Below are positions 30,664 to 40,733 of a stretch of DNA of 64,000 nt, one piece after another. The notes beneath the pieces were generated by a model. The model saw nothing but the letters and a program-made list of their open reading frames with translations, searched no databases and was not told where the DNA came from. Within the stretch, counting starts at the first letter, position 1, and each line of letters begins with the position of its first letter. Position numbers and translations under genes: made by a program. The stretch is from Pedobacter sp. Leaf176 (lineage in GTDB: Bacteria; Bacteroidota; Bacteroidia; Sphingobacteriales; Sphingobacteriaceae), in NCBI RefSeq assembly GCF_001424305.1, contig NZ_LMPD01000006.1, positions 513,285 through 577,284 on the forward strand, given 5' to 3'.

Positions 30664-31605
30664 TTAAATTTTAAAACCTAAGTTTTTACTGTTTTTAGCA
30701 TTGGTGAAATTCCAAAGAATGCCACGAAAAACCCATTTTGCTAAGTCTTTACGACCGTTTAACAGGTATTTACCCGCCTGCTTTGTACAGGCTATAAAAA
30801 TATAATAAATAGTGAATAATACCGTGTTCAGGAAACCTGTATTTCTTCTTATGAAAAGCATGCGATTACGGGTCATGAAGTAAGTTTTGATTGCACTCTC
30901 CTTCCCTACACTCATGGACTCTTTATGGTAAATTTTAGTTTTACCTGTAAACCATATTTTTTTACCAGCTTTCCTAAACCTTTCACACCAATCCAGCTCT
31001 TCGTAGTAAAGAAAAAATTCATCAGCCATTAGCCCTACATCGTCTAAATCAGCTCTTCTACACATCATTGCTGCACCGTGGCAATAACCTGTAGCTCGAC
31101 TGTCGTCATCAAATTGACCAATATTTTGCTGCATACTACCAATACCACTATTCCTGCAAGTTAAATAGTTCATGTCTGTAAAGCCGGCGTATTGAATGGT
31201 TTCGGGTTCGTCGTAATATAAAATCAAAGGCGATAACAAACCTATCTCGGAATTACATTCCATCTCACTAACCATAACGTCTATTGTGTTGGAGGTAATC
31301 TCCGTATCGTTATTTAATAGCAACAGGTAATCACCAGTTGCGATTTTGATACCCAGGTTATTTCCACCAGCAAATCCTAAGTTTTGATTAGAACGGACAT
31401 AAACTAAGTGAGGACAAATAGTTCTATATGCATGCTCATATTCTTCAATACTCCCATTATCAACAAAAACTACTTCCACATTATAATTAGAGGAGTTTTG
31501 TTTCAACGAATTTAAAAAATCCAAATTAACCTGATGCTGATTAAAATTAACTGTGATGATTGATACTGACTTCATTATTGGGTAAAAATAACGAAATAAC
31601 ACCAA
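30664..31605 (-). CDS. GT2 family glycosyltransferase (likely start ~31575)
   Basis: SIITVNFNQHQVNLDFL, VFVDNGSIEE, NLGFAGGNNLGI, LLLNNDTEI. Confidence 0.92.
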   Translation of the reverse strand: MVLFRYFYPIMKSVSIITVNFNQHQVNLDFLNSLKQNSSNYNVEVVFVDNGSIEEYEHAYRTICPHLVYVRSNQNLGFAGGNNLGIKIATGDYLLLLNNDTEITSNTIDVMVSEMECNSEIGLLSPLILYYDEPETIQYAGFTDMNYLTCRNSGIGSMQQNIGQFDDDSRATGYCHGAAMMCRRADLDDVGLMADEFFLYYEELDWCERFRKAGKKIWFTGKTKIYHKESMSVGKESAIKTYFMTRNRMLFIRRNTGFLNTVLFTIYYIFIACTKQAGKYLLNGRKDLAKWVFRGILWNFTNAKNSKNLGFKI

Positions 31606-31852
31606 CTAAATAATATAAAATGAAACTAAATCTGTAGTTTATTGTTATGTAAGACTTGAGCAAATATTCAATATCAGTATCTGAAATTATACAGAAAAGA
31701 ATAATAATTATCCAATAATCAGGACTCAATTTTAATTTATATTTCTAAATTTGGGTGTTGCCCTGTTATTGTAATTAAAAGCATACAAAAGCTATTCAAA
31801 TCAGTTAGAATAGCTGAATAATATTAAATAATACACCACCTTAATTGAAAAA

Positions 31853-32722
31853 ATGCGCATAGCCCATCTTATTTTAACGTATACCGACCCTCACCAAACA
31901 GAGAGAATGATTAATAACATGATGCATGAAAATTTTGATTTTTATATTCATGTTGATAAAAAATTCGACATTAACCCGCACCTCTTCTTAAAAAAAATAC
32001 CAAATGTATATTTCATTAACAACCGTGTTAATGTAAAATGGGCCGGTTTTAATACTGTTATTGCAACATTCGAATGTATAAAGGAAATTGTAAATAAAGG
32101 TATTGATTATAAATACATCAATTTTCTAAGTGGTCAGGATTATCCTTTAAAACCAGCGGCTTTTTTGGCAGAATTTTTTGAGAAAAGTGATAAAGAGTTT
32201 TTAAGCTATAAAGATATTAAGAACGATTGGAAAGAGGGTTTGATTAGAATGGAGAGATACTTTTTAACTAATTACAATTTCAAAGGCAAAACCTCTTTAG
32301 AAAACGTAATTAATTATGTAATGCCTAAAAGAAAGCTTCCATATAACTTGCATCCTTATGGTAAATCCATGTTTTGGATGTTAAGCCCTAAAGCAGCGAT
32401 GTATGTGGTAGAAAAGGTTGAAAGTGATAAAAAACTGAAAAATTTCTTTTCGTTATGCTGGGGTAGTGATGAATTTGTATTTCAAACCATGCTTTTAAAT
32501 TCTCGGTTTAAGGATAAGATTAAAAATGAAAACTACAGATATATAGATTGGTCTTTAGGAGGGGCAAATCCAAAAGTATTAGATGAAAATGACTTTGAAG
32601 CTTTAAAAAATTCTAACATGCTTTTCGCGAGAAAAGTAAATGAAACTAGGAGCAAAAAATTATTGGATTTAATTGATAGTCAACTTTTAACCTTAATGGG
32701 TGTATTTACATGGGTCATATAA
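31853..32722 (+). CDS. Core-2/I-branching beta-1,6-N-acetylglucosaminyltransferase-like (GT14)
   Basis: MRIAHLILTYTDPHQTERMI, FYIHVDKKFD, INFLSGQDYPLKP, WGSDEFVFQTMLLNS. Confidence 0.88.
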   Translation: MRIAHLILTYTDPHQTERMINNMMHENFDFYIHVDKKFDINPHLFLKKIPNVYFINNRVNVKWAGFNTVIATFECIKEIVNKGIDYKYINFLSGQDYPLKPAAFLAEFFEKSDKEFLSYKDIKNDWKEGLIRMERYFLTNYNFKGKTSLENVINYVMPKRKLPYNLHPYGKSMFWMLSPKAAMYVVEKVESDKKLKNFFSLCWGSDEFVFQTMLLNSRFKDKIKNENYRYIDWSLGGANPKVLDENDFEALKNSNMLFARKVNETRSKKLLDLIDSQLLTLMGVFTWVI

Positions 32723-33084
32723 TAAACCTAACAACATATAAAGACAGTCGCGGAATTTTAACCGTATTAGATAGGGTTGTCGATTTCGAAATTAAACGTC
32801 TTTTTTACATCTATGCGGTTGATGATTCAGATCGCGGCGGTCACAGGCATCACAACACCTATCAGGCAGCAATTTGTATAAAAGGTGCTTGTAAAATAAC
32901 AAATAATGACGGTCAAAAAACTGAAATATTTAATTTAGATACGCCCGAAAAGTGCCTGATTCTGGAACCCAATGATTGGCATGTGATGCATAGTTTCACG
33001 GAAGATGCAATTTTACTAGTCCTTGCTTCAACGGCATTTGACCCCAAAGATTATATTTATGAGCCATACGAGAATACCTTATGA
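32710..33084 (+). CDS. FdtA/QdtA-like dTDP-sugar 3,4-ketoisomerase (WxcM-like cupin)
   Basis: YKDSRGILTVLD, FYIYAVDDSDRGGHRHHNTYQAAICIKGACKI. Confidence 0.9.
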   Translation: MGHIINLTTYKDSRGILTVLDRVVDFEIKRLFYIYAVDDSDRGGHRHHNTYQAAICIKGACKITNNDGQKTEIFNLDTPEKCLILEPNDWHVMHSFTEDAILLVLASTAFDPKDYIYEPYENTL

Positions 33085-34156
33085 GAATTTAAAGGCCCTG
33101 AATAAACCATTCGAAGAAGCTTTTAAGTCGAAATTTAATGATTTTCTTAATAGCGGCTGGTACATACTTGGAAATGAAGTGTCAGAATTTGAAAAAGAAT
33201 TCGCCAATTATCATAATGAGCAGTATGTTGTTGGCGTTGCCAATGGTTTAGATGCACTAATTCTTTCGTTAAAATGCTGTAATTTTAAAAAAGGCGATGA
33301 AGTTATAGTACCATCAAATACCTACATCGCCAGCATTCTAGCCATTTTGCAATGTGATTTAGTGCCTGTATTCGTAGAACCAAATATGGAAACATATAAC
33401 ATTGATCCCAAAAAAATTGAGGAAGCGATAACTTCGAAAACTGTTGCGATTATGGTGGTACATTTATATGGCCAATGTTGTGAAATGGATCCAATTATCA
33501 AGCTAACTCAGCAACATGATTTAAAAATCGTAGAGGATTGTGCCCAGGCTCATGGTGCGGAATACAAAGGAAAACCAACTGGCACGTTTGGAGACTATGG
33601 TTGTTTCAGCTTCTATCCTACAAAAAACCTAGGTGCTTTAGGCGATGCCGGAGCCATTATTTGCAAAACCGAAGAAGATTATGTTAAGCTCAGACAATTG
33701 CGAAATTATGGTTCTGAAAAGAAATACCATAATGGAATTATTGGTTATAACTCCCGTTTGGATGAAGTACAAGCATCATTCTTACGTGTCAAATTGCCTT
33801 ATCTGAACGATATTAACAACCACAAAAAAGCTTTAGCCTCCATCTATCAAAGTAATTTGAACCATAATTTTATCAAGCCGGTAATTGATAGTAATTTTAA
33901 TAATGTTTACCACATTTATAATATAAGACATAAAGAAAGAGACCGATTAAAAATCTATTTATCAGAAAACAACATTGATACGGAAATTCATTACCCGGTT
34001 GCGCCCCATAAGCAAAAAGCACTTAAACAGCTTAATAATTTGAGTTATCCAATTTCAGAAGAAATACATGCTACCACATTAAGCCTACCATGTTCATTTG
34101 CACATACTGCCGATGACATATATAAAGTAGTTGAAATTTTAAATCAGTTTAACTAA
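33059..34156 (+). CDS. DegT/DnrJ/EryC1 (FdtB-like) sugar aminotransferase
   Basis: NGLDALILSLKCC, VPSNTYIASILAIL, EDCAQAHGAEYKG, FSFYPTKNLGALGDAGAI. ATG MSHTRIPYENL at 33059 is the likely start (the ORF track starts at 33023). Confidence 0.93.
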   Translation: MSHTRIPYENLKALNKPFEEAFKSKFNDFLNSGWYILGNEVSEFEKEFANYHNEQYVVGVANGLDALILSLKCCNFKKGDEVIVPSNTYIASILAILQCDLVPVFVEPNMETYNIDPKKIEEAITSKTVAIMVVHLYGQCCEMDPIIKLTQQHDLKIVEDCAQAHGAEYKGKPTGTFGDYGCFSFYPTKNLGALGDAGAIICKTEEDYVKLRQLRNYGSEKKYHNGIIGYNSRLDEVQASFLRVKLPYLNDINNHKKALASIYQSNLNHNFIKPVIDSNFNNVYHIYNIRHKERDRLKIYLSENNIDTEIHYPVAPHKQKALKQLNNLSYPISEEIHATTLSLPCSFAHTADDIYKVVEILNQFN

Positions 34157-34974
34157 TGCATTATTTAATCAAAGAACTTGTTCCTCCGATTTTTAATACT
34201 TTACGTTGGTTCAGTTTTAAATACGGATGGAAAGGCGATTTTAAATCCTTTGATGAAGCCAAAGCGCAGTGCAGCGGCTATGATGAAAACCATATCTTAA
34301 ATAGGATTAAAGAAACAACGGGTAAAGTAAGAGATGGCAATGCCGTTTATGAAAGAGACGGTATTCTCTATGATGAAGTGCAAGTTAACCATACTTTATT
34401 AAGCATATTGCTATTGGTAGCTGGAAGAAATGGTAACAAACTAACGCTGATAGATTTTGGCGGTTCGTTAGGTACTTCTTATTATCAGTGCATTAAGTAT
34501 TTATCTCATCTTGTAGAACTAAGCTGGTGCATTATTGAACAAGAAAATTATGTAGAAGCTGGTAAAAAATCTTTTGAAAACGACCACGTTAAATTTTATT
34601 ACAACATAGAAGAATGCATTTCAGACGGGAAGAATCCAGATATATTATTGATTTCGAGCGCTTTACAATATATAAAAGAACCTTATCAACTTTTGGATCA
34701 CCTACAAACGTTTAATGTACCTTACCTGATGCTTGATTTGGTTGGATATAACGATACCGAGGATGATAGGATAACTATTCAAAAAGTTCCTCCAATATTC
34801 TATGGAATTGAGGCATCATACCCTTGTACCTTTTTTGGAAAGAATAAATTAGAAAATCAACTCAGGAAAAATTATGAGTTGGAATTAGATTTTATCTCAG
34901 AATATCAAAAGTATTATATCAATTTTAAACCATTTCGCTACCGAGGTTCGTTTTGGAAACTGAAAAAAGATTAA
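34156..34974 (+). CDS. Putative SAM methyltransferase (TIGR04325-like)
   Basis: TLIDFGGSLGTSYYQCIKYLSHL, NPDILLISSALQYIKEPYQLLDHL, PYLMLDLVGY. Confidence 0.75.
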   Translation: MHYLIKELVPPIFNTLRWFSFKYGWKGDFKSFDEAKAQCSGYDENHILNRIKETTGKVRDGNAVYERDGILYDEVQVNHTLLSILLLVAGRNGNKLTLIDFGGSLGTSYYQCIKYLSHLVELSWCIIEQENYVEAGKKSFENDHVKFYYNIEECISDGKNPDILLISSALQYIKEPYQLLDHLQTFNVPYLMLDLVGYNDTEDDRITIQKVPPIFYGIEASYPCTFFGKNKLENQLRKNYELELDFISEYQKYYINFKPFRYRGSFWKLKKD

Positions 34975-35816
34975 TGTTTATCCAGTTCGTCCAAAACAGC
35001 AGAATCTAAATCGATATCAAATTTTCTGGCGAACATCATCTTAGAACTTACAATTTTAGATATGTCTTTTACGTCTAAAAATTTAGGATTAGCCTTACCT
35101 TCAGACCAATCTATGTAACGAAGGTTATCTGGATTGGTATGTTTACTGTGATCAGAATTCATGATGACTGTTGCGATAACGAATTCATCGGAACCCCAAG
35201 TGTATTTAAAAAAATTATGGAATTTCGAGTTCCTATGGAGCTTACTTACAACATAGGCCGCTGCATCATAAGTGATCGTCCACCAAGAAGATTTGCTACC
35301 CCCATAAAACTGCATATCATCCGGTAGCTTTCTTTTTTGTACAATGGAGTTAACTACAGTTTGTAACAGATATTTCCCTTTAAAGCCTGAATCAGTAAAG
35401 TGGAATTTTTCAAATCTATTCAACGCATCCTTATACCATACTGATTCTTTTTTTTCTAGATGCAGAAAGTTTTGACCAATTTTATCGGTAAAGTAATTAT
35501 AAGTTTTTTCGGCACAGTGAATTGGGTAATCCTGTCCGCTAATTAAATTTATAAAGTCATAATGCTTATGCGCAGCAATAACTTCTTTAAGCGATTGAAT
35601 AATTGCTCTTGTAAAACTCCAACCAGCCCAAGTACAATTTATTCTTTTTTTGATAAAATATATTTGTGGCAAATCCTCTAAAAAATTAAACTCAGAAGCA
35701 TCAACCTTTTTATCTAGATGAATATAAATATCAAAACCCGGGTGTTTTAAACGATTAATCAAACGCTGTAATTGCGTTGGATTTTTATGAACCATTATAA
35801 TATGAGCAACACGCAT
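34971..35816 (-). CDS. Core-2/I-branching GlcNAc-transferase-like (GT14), paralog of 31853..32722
   Basis: MRVAHIIMVHKNPTQLQRLI, IYIHLDKKVD, INLISGQDYPIHC, WGSDEFVIATVIMNS. Confidence 0.88.
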   Translation of the reverse strand: MRVAHIIMVHKNPTQLQRLINRLKHPGFDIYIHLDKKVDASEFNFLEDLPQIYFIKKRINCTWAGWSFTRAIIQSLKEVIAAHKHYDFINLISGQDYPIHCAEKTYNYFTDKIGQNFLHLEKKESVWYKDALNRFEKFHFTDSGFKGKYLLQTVVNSIVQKRKLPDDMQFYGGSKSSWWTITYDAAAYVVSKLHRNSKFHNFFKYTWGSDEFVIATVIMNSDHSKHTNPDNLRYIDWSEGKANPKFLDVKDISKIVSSKMMFARKFDIDLDSAVLDELDKH

Positions 35817-35831
35817 TATTTGGGATTAATT

Positions 35832-37469
35832 TTATAATGTTGATTTGTTAATTTGAAAAAGATAAACGCTAACATCGGCTGTTGTTGATGTTTTTATAAC
35901 CTTAGCTATTTTAGACAACTCTGTCTGCAAATTTGCTGCAGGCAAATCCTTATTTTCGTAATACCATTTTGGCATGCTAATGGGATCACCAACATTTGAT
36001 AAAAACTTGTGGTTAAAGATAACCCAAACTCTTTTATTATTCTTAAATTTTTTAAAATCTGACCTTAATTTTGTGTTATAATCGACGAGATTCGCAGAAT
36101 TCCATCTAAAGTCCTGACCTTCAATAGCATTAAATTTGTATGCTTTTAATTTTTCATAAACTTTAAAGCCCGGTAATTCATTCCAGTACACATAAACAGC
36201 ATCTCCATCCTTATATCCTTGATTAATCATGTCTAATGATTCTTTCTGATATGATTTTTTGTGTTTATAAAATGTAGCACTGTTTGTTATAGATTGGAAA
36301 GATTGAATCAATGGCGAGATTAATAACAGAAAAACAATAATAATTTTTATTGATTGCAACGATTTTATCTTAATTAAACCTTCTAAACCAGTACCAATAA
36401 AAATTAAAAATATTGGTGTCAGAAACAGCCAAAATCTTTCAGTTAGCGGATAGAGTTCTAAACCAGATGCCAATAACACCAATATTACTGGTACAATTAA
36501 TACACTAAAATCCTGATGTGATGATTTGAAAGAATAATAAATTCCTGCAGCCAATAAAATAAATGGCAGAAATGGCATTTTAATGAATGGAGCATAATAG
36601 TACACTTTCGATCCGGAATCAATAAAATTCCAAAGCAAGCCTAGTGGATAATCTAGCATCCGGTAAAAGCTTGTGAAAAACCAACTTAAATCCGACAGAG
36701 ATTTTGGAGGTAAAGGCATAAAATCGCCATAAAACCTAAACCAATTGACCACCCATTCCGCATCTGGGGTTTTATTAATAAAAAAAACAAAAAGTAAAAT
36801 AAAACTAATTAACCAAGTAATAAAGGGTATGAGGCTCTTAAAGAAAATACCCCACTGCTTATTAAATAGATAATAAATAGACAAGCCTAAACCAATACCA
36901 CCTGTAATAAATATTGCAGAATATGAAAACCATAGAACTGCTGCTCCTCCCAAACTCCAAATAATTATCGCTTTAATATGATTTAATGCTTTATATTTTA
37001 TCAGCATGTAAAACGATAAAATCGAACAAAGCAATTCTGTAGAATATTGCTTAATTTCTACTGAATGATAAACAAAAGCTGGCGATATACATAAAATTGT
37101 CAGGGCAACCAAGATGCCTATACTTTTTAAAAAATATTTTGTAACAGGAATAAATATTAGTATCGATAATAATCCTGATACCAGTGGAACAAATCTTAAA
37201 CCATATTCATTATGGCCGAAAATATTTAAAAATAATTTTACTACAAGCAGAAAACCGACTGGTGCTTTTTGCTGATAGTCTAAAGGTTCAGTTATGAGTT
37301 GCAGATAGTTAAATCTCAATAAACTCGAAGATAAATATCCTTCATCCAACCATAAAGATCGGTTGATGAAATAATGGTATAATCTTAAAAAGAAACCTAA
37401 AATTATAATTAATAAAAATAAATAATAACTGAATTTATCCTTCAGAGCGCTCTTTTTTGGAAATGGCAT
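35832..37469 (-). CDS. Multi-TM glycosyltransferase (GT39/ArnT-like)
   Basis: N-terminal FFLRLYHYFINRSLWLDEGYLSSSL (DE motif), many TM helices. Confidence 0.82.
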   Translation of the reverse strand: MPFPKKSALKDKFSYYLFLLIIILGFFLRLYHYFINRSLWLDEGYLSSSLLRFNYLQLITEPLDYQQKAPVGFLLVVKLFLNIFGHNEYGLRFVPLVSGLLSILIFIPVTKYFLKSIGILVALTILCISPAFVYHSVEIKQYSTELLCSILSFYMLIKYKALNHIKAIIIWSLGGAAVLWFSYSAIFITGGIGLGLSIYYLFNKQWGIFFKSLIPFITWLISFILLFVFFINKTPDAEWVVNWFRFYGDFMPLPPKSLSDLSWFFTSFYRMLDYPLGLLWNFIDSGSKVYYYAPFIKMPFLPFILLAAGIYYSFKSSHQDFSVLIVPVILVLLASGLELYPLTERFWLFLTPIFLIFIGTGLEGLIKIKSLQSIKIIIVFLLLISPLIQSFQSITNSATFYKHKKSYQKESLDMINQGYKDGDAVYVYWNELPGFKVYEKLKAYKFNAIEGQDFRWNSANLVDYNTKLRSDFKKFKNNKRVWVIFNHKFLSNVGDPISMPKWYYENKDLPAANLQTELSKIAKVIKTSTTADVSVYLFQINKSTL

Positions 37470-37539
37470 GCAAATAGACGGTCTCGATTTTATGCAATAT
37501 CGGAATTTTTAATAATTTTACATAAATAATAACCCACCT

Positions 37540-38226
37540 GTGCATAATATCTCTCTAAATAACTTAGAGGTAGTAATTTTTGATGTTGATGGTACATTAT
37601 ACAACCAAAGCCTTCTCCGAAAAAAAATGCTATTCTCCTTAATGAAGTATTTCGTTCTTCAACCATGGAAGATTAACGAACTGCGTATCTTATACCATTT
37701 CCGTAAAGAAAGAGAAAAAAACAAGGGCTTTAGAGGTGCAAATCTTAACGAGCAGCAATATATCTGGTGCCACAACAAAACAAATCAACCTATAAATAAA
37801 ATTAAAGAAGTAATAAATAAATGGATATTCACTTATCCCAATCAATTTTTAAAAGCCTGTACCTATCCTGGCATACATCTTCTTTTTAAAACACTTTCCG
37901 AAAGAAATATCCGAATTGCTATATATTCCGATTATGATTCGATAAAAAAAATGGAGTCTATGGAACTAAAAGCAGATTTATACGTTAGTTCAACGGATGC
38001 TAATATGGACGCATTTAAACCTAATCCAGATGGTTTGGAGTTTATATATACTAAATTAAGCATTTCAGATAAAAATAAATGTCTGTTTATCGGCGACCGG
38101 ATGGAGTTAGACGGTGAATGCGCAAAAGCAGCAAGTATGCCATTTTTATTGGTAAATGAAGAAAACCTAAAAAATTCACTATTCGAAAACCTCTCAAAAC
38201 AAGTGCTTAATGTTGTTAAGCAATAG
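37540..38226 (+). CDS. HAD-superfamily hydrolase (GTG start)
   Basis: VVIFDVDGTLYNQSLLRKK; IAIYSDYDS; FKPNPDGLEFI; CLFIGDRMELDGECAKAA. Confidence 0.9.
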   Translation: MHNISLNNLEVVIFDVDGTLYNQSLLRKKMLFSLMKYFVLQPWKINELRILYHFRKEREKNKGFRGANLNEQQYIWCHNKTNQPINKIKEVINKWIFTYPNQFLKACTYPGIHLLFKTLSERNIRIAIYSDYDSIKKMESMELKADLYVSSTDANMDAFKPNPDGLEFIYTKLSISDKNKCLFIGDRMELDGECAKAASMPFLLVNEENLKNSLFENLSKQVLNVVKQ

Positions 38227-38231
38227 ACATT

Positions 38232-39287
38232 ATGATTGATAAAATTACCTACCCTCAAGATCCAGAATCGTCAGAAGAACCAAAAGAAACTGAACTCCGA
38301 CAGGCGAGTTTGAAAGAATATGTTACCATAGCAAGGCCAGATAATTGGGTAAAAAACTTGTTTATGGTACCTGGAATGTTATTTGCATTATCTATTTTTC
38401 ACACGCCGATCAACTCCGCGCTCATCATCAAAATTGTTTTAGGTGTTATAAGTATGTGCTTGATAGCATCTGCAAATTATGTTATAAATGAATATTTAGA
38501 TGCGGGTTTTGATAAATTCCACCCTTTAAAAAAAAGAAGATCGGCGGTGGTAACCATGATTAATCCAACCATTGTTTATACGGAATACGCAGTTTTGGCG
38601 GTTATAGGCATCGCCCTTTCCTCGTTCGTATCTATAAAGTTTATGTCCGTTGCGGTATTTTTATTGATAATGGGGGTTATTTATAATGTAAAACCGTTTA
38701 GAAGTAAAGATCGTGTTTTTCTTGATGTTTTAAGTGAATCGGTAAATAACCCAATTCGATTTGCTGCAGGATGGTTCATATTTAGCCCGGCATTAGGAAT
38801 TCCTAGTAGTAAATGGGACTTAAATTGGATTAATACCTTTCCTCCCATTAGTATCATCATTGCTTATTGGATGGGTGGGGCATTTCTAATGGCTACAAAA
38901 AGATTCGCCGAATACCGGCTAATCGACAACCCAAAATTGGCTGGCTTATACCGAAAATCATTTAAGATATATACTGAAAATAGTTTGTTGGTTTCGATGT
39001 TCTTTTATGCCATAACATGTGCTTTTTTTATGGGTATATTCCTGATTAAAGATAGAATTGAGCTTCTGGTAAGCTTCCCATTTTTTGCTTTACTATTTTC
39101 ATGGTATCTTAAAATTGGTTTATTGGATGATTCTCCGGTGCAAGGCTCGGAAAAGCTATATACCAGGAAATGGTTTATGCTTTACCTAGCGCTTTTTACT
39201 GCACTACTGTGTGTTTTAATGTTTGTAGAAATACCTTGGTTACATTGGTTTTTGAATAACGCAAATAATTACAATTACGATTCCTAA
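38232..39287 (+). CDS. UbiA-family prenyltransferase (decaprenyl-phosphate phosphoribosyltransferase-like)
   Basis: ARPDNWVKNLFMVPG; NEYLDAGFDKFHPLKKRRSAV (N-x3-D-x3-D-xxHPxKxxR-type); multiple TM helices. Confidence 0.88.
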   Translation: MIDKITYPQDPESSEEPKETELRQASLKEYVTIARPDNWVKNLFMVPGMLFALSIFHTPINSALIIKIVLGVISMCLIASANYVINEYLDAGFDKFHPLKKRRSAVVTMINPTIVYTEYAVLAVIGIALSSFVSIKFMSVAVFLLIMGVIYNVKPFRSKDRVFLDVLSESVNNPIRFAAGWFIFSPALGIPSSKWDLNWINTFPPISIIIAYWMGGAFLMATKRFAEYRLIDNPKLAGLYRKSFKIYTENSLLVSMFFYAITCAFFMGIFLIKDRIELLVSFPFFALLFSWYLKIGLLDDSPVQGSEKLYTRKWFMLYLALFTALLCVLMFVEIPWLHWFLNNANNYNYDS

Positions 39288-39294
39288 AAATAAA

Positions 39295-40731
39295 ATGAAA
39301 AACGATAAATACGATTTGATTGTTGTGGGAACTGGTTTTGCTTCGTCATTCTTTTTACAAAAATATTTAGCCAAAAATAAAGGAAATAAAAAAATTTTGG
39401 TTTTGGAGCGGGGCTATTTTTACAGTCATGCCGAAAAATTAAAAGTTAGAAAAGGAGAAAACTTACCTGATATTAAATATGAACAGAAATGGGATTCGCT
39501 TGTAGAAAATTTTAATCCAAAAAAAGACTGGCATTTTACAACCGGATTTGGGGGCAGTTCCAATTGCTGGTGGGGTTGTACACCTCGCTTTATGCCATCA
39601 GATTTTAAAATGAAATCGCTGTTCGGCGTAGCGCAGGATTGGCCAATTACCTACGACGATCTAGAAGCATATTATGATGAGGCTGAAGAAATTATGCAAA
39701 TCTCCGGCCCAGATGAAACTCCATTCCCAAAAAAAGGAAAGTATCCGCTACCACCGCATAGATTTAGTAAAGTTGATGAAATTCTAAACCAAAAATATGG
39801 CAACCACTATATAAGTCAACCTACTGCAAGAGCTAGCAGGGCAACTGCATATAGAAATGCCTGCATGGCATCAAGCACATGCGGAACTTGCCCCGTTGAT
39901 GCTAAATTTAGTATCGAGAACTCTGGGATGACAGTTTATCAAAACCCGCAGGTAGAAATTATTTACGGGGCTGAAGTTTATAAATTAGAAATTGTAAATG
40001 ATGTAGCAAGAAAAGTTTGCTACATTAAAGATTCAAAAGAACATACTGCAGAAGGAGAAGTTATAGCCCTTGGCACAAATCCATTTTTCAACACTAATAT
40101 TTTACTAAATTCTGGCGATAAAAATCAATTTACCGGCAAAGGTTTCGGTGAACAACTTGGTATTCAGGTGCTTATATATTTAGATAATTTAAGTAATGCA
40201 GGTGGTAGTACGTGGGTAAATGCAAATGGCTATATGTTATATGATGGCCCCCATCGAAAGGATCATGCAGCCTGTTTAATTGAGGTAAATAACGCGCCAT
40301 TTATCCGGTTTGAAAAAAATAAGTGGCTAAATATTGCAAGCTTTAGATTGGTTTTTGAAGACTTGCCAGATGATAAAAATTACATTACTACCTCATCAAA
40401 TAAATTAAAACCCGAAGTACATTACGATGGTCGTTCTGATTATGCGGAAAAGGCTTTCCAAAATGCAAAAATAGAATTGCCAAAAATTTTATCTTGCCTG
40501 CCTGTTGAACGCTTAAAATACTTAGACCCCTTCCCCAATGAAGGTCATATAATCGGTGGTACGAGAATGTCGACGAATGCAGATACTGGTGTGGTAGATA
40601 AATATTTGGTTCATCATAAATATCGAAATGTATTCGTATTAGGTGCCGGGGCTTTCACAACCTATAGTGCTGCTAACCCAAGTTTAACCCTTTCTGCATT
40701 GTCGTTATTTGCGGCCGATAAAATGTTTTAA
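39295..40731 (+). CDS. GMC-type FAD oxidoreductase
   Basis: DLIVVGTGFASSFFLQKY...LVLERG; FGGSSNCWWGC; Cys motif CMASSTCGTCP; C-terminal GGTRMSTNADTGVVDKYLVHHKYRNVFVLGAGAFTTYSAANPSLT. Confidence 0.9.
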   Translation: MKNDKYDLIVVGTGFASSFFLQKYLAKNKGNKKILVLERGYFYSHAEKLKVRKGENLPDIKYEQKWDSLVENFNPKKDWHFTTGFGGSSNCWWGCTPRFMPSDFKMKSLFGVAQDWPITYDDLEAYYDEAEEIMQISGPDETPFPKKGKYPLPPHRFSKVDEILNQKYGNHYISQPTARASRATAYRNACMASSTCGTCPVDAKFSIENSGMTVYQNPQVEIIYGAEVYKLEIVNDVARKVCYIKDSKEHTAEGEVIALGTNPFFNTNILLNSGDKNQFTGKGFGEQLGIQVLIYLDNLSNAGGSTWVNANGYMLYDGPHRKDHAACLIEVNNAPFIRFEKNKWLNIASFRLVFEDLPDDKNYITTSSNKLKPEVHYDGRSDYAEKAFQNAKIELPKILSCLPVERLKYLDPFPNEGHIIGGTRMSTNADTGVVDKYLVHHKYRNVFVLGAGAFTTYSAANPSLTLSALSLFAADKMF

Positions 40732-40733
40732 TT

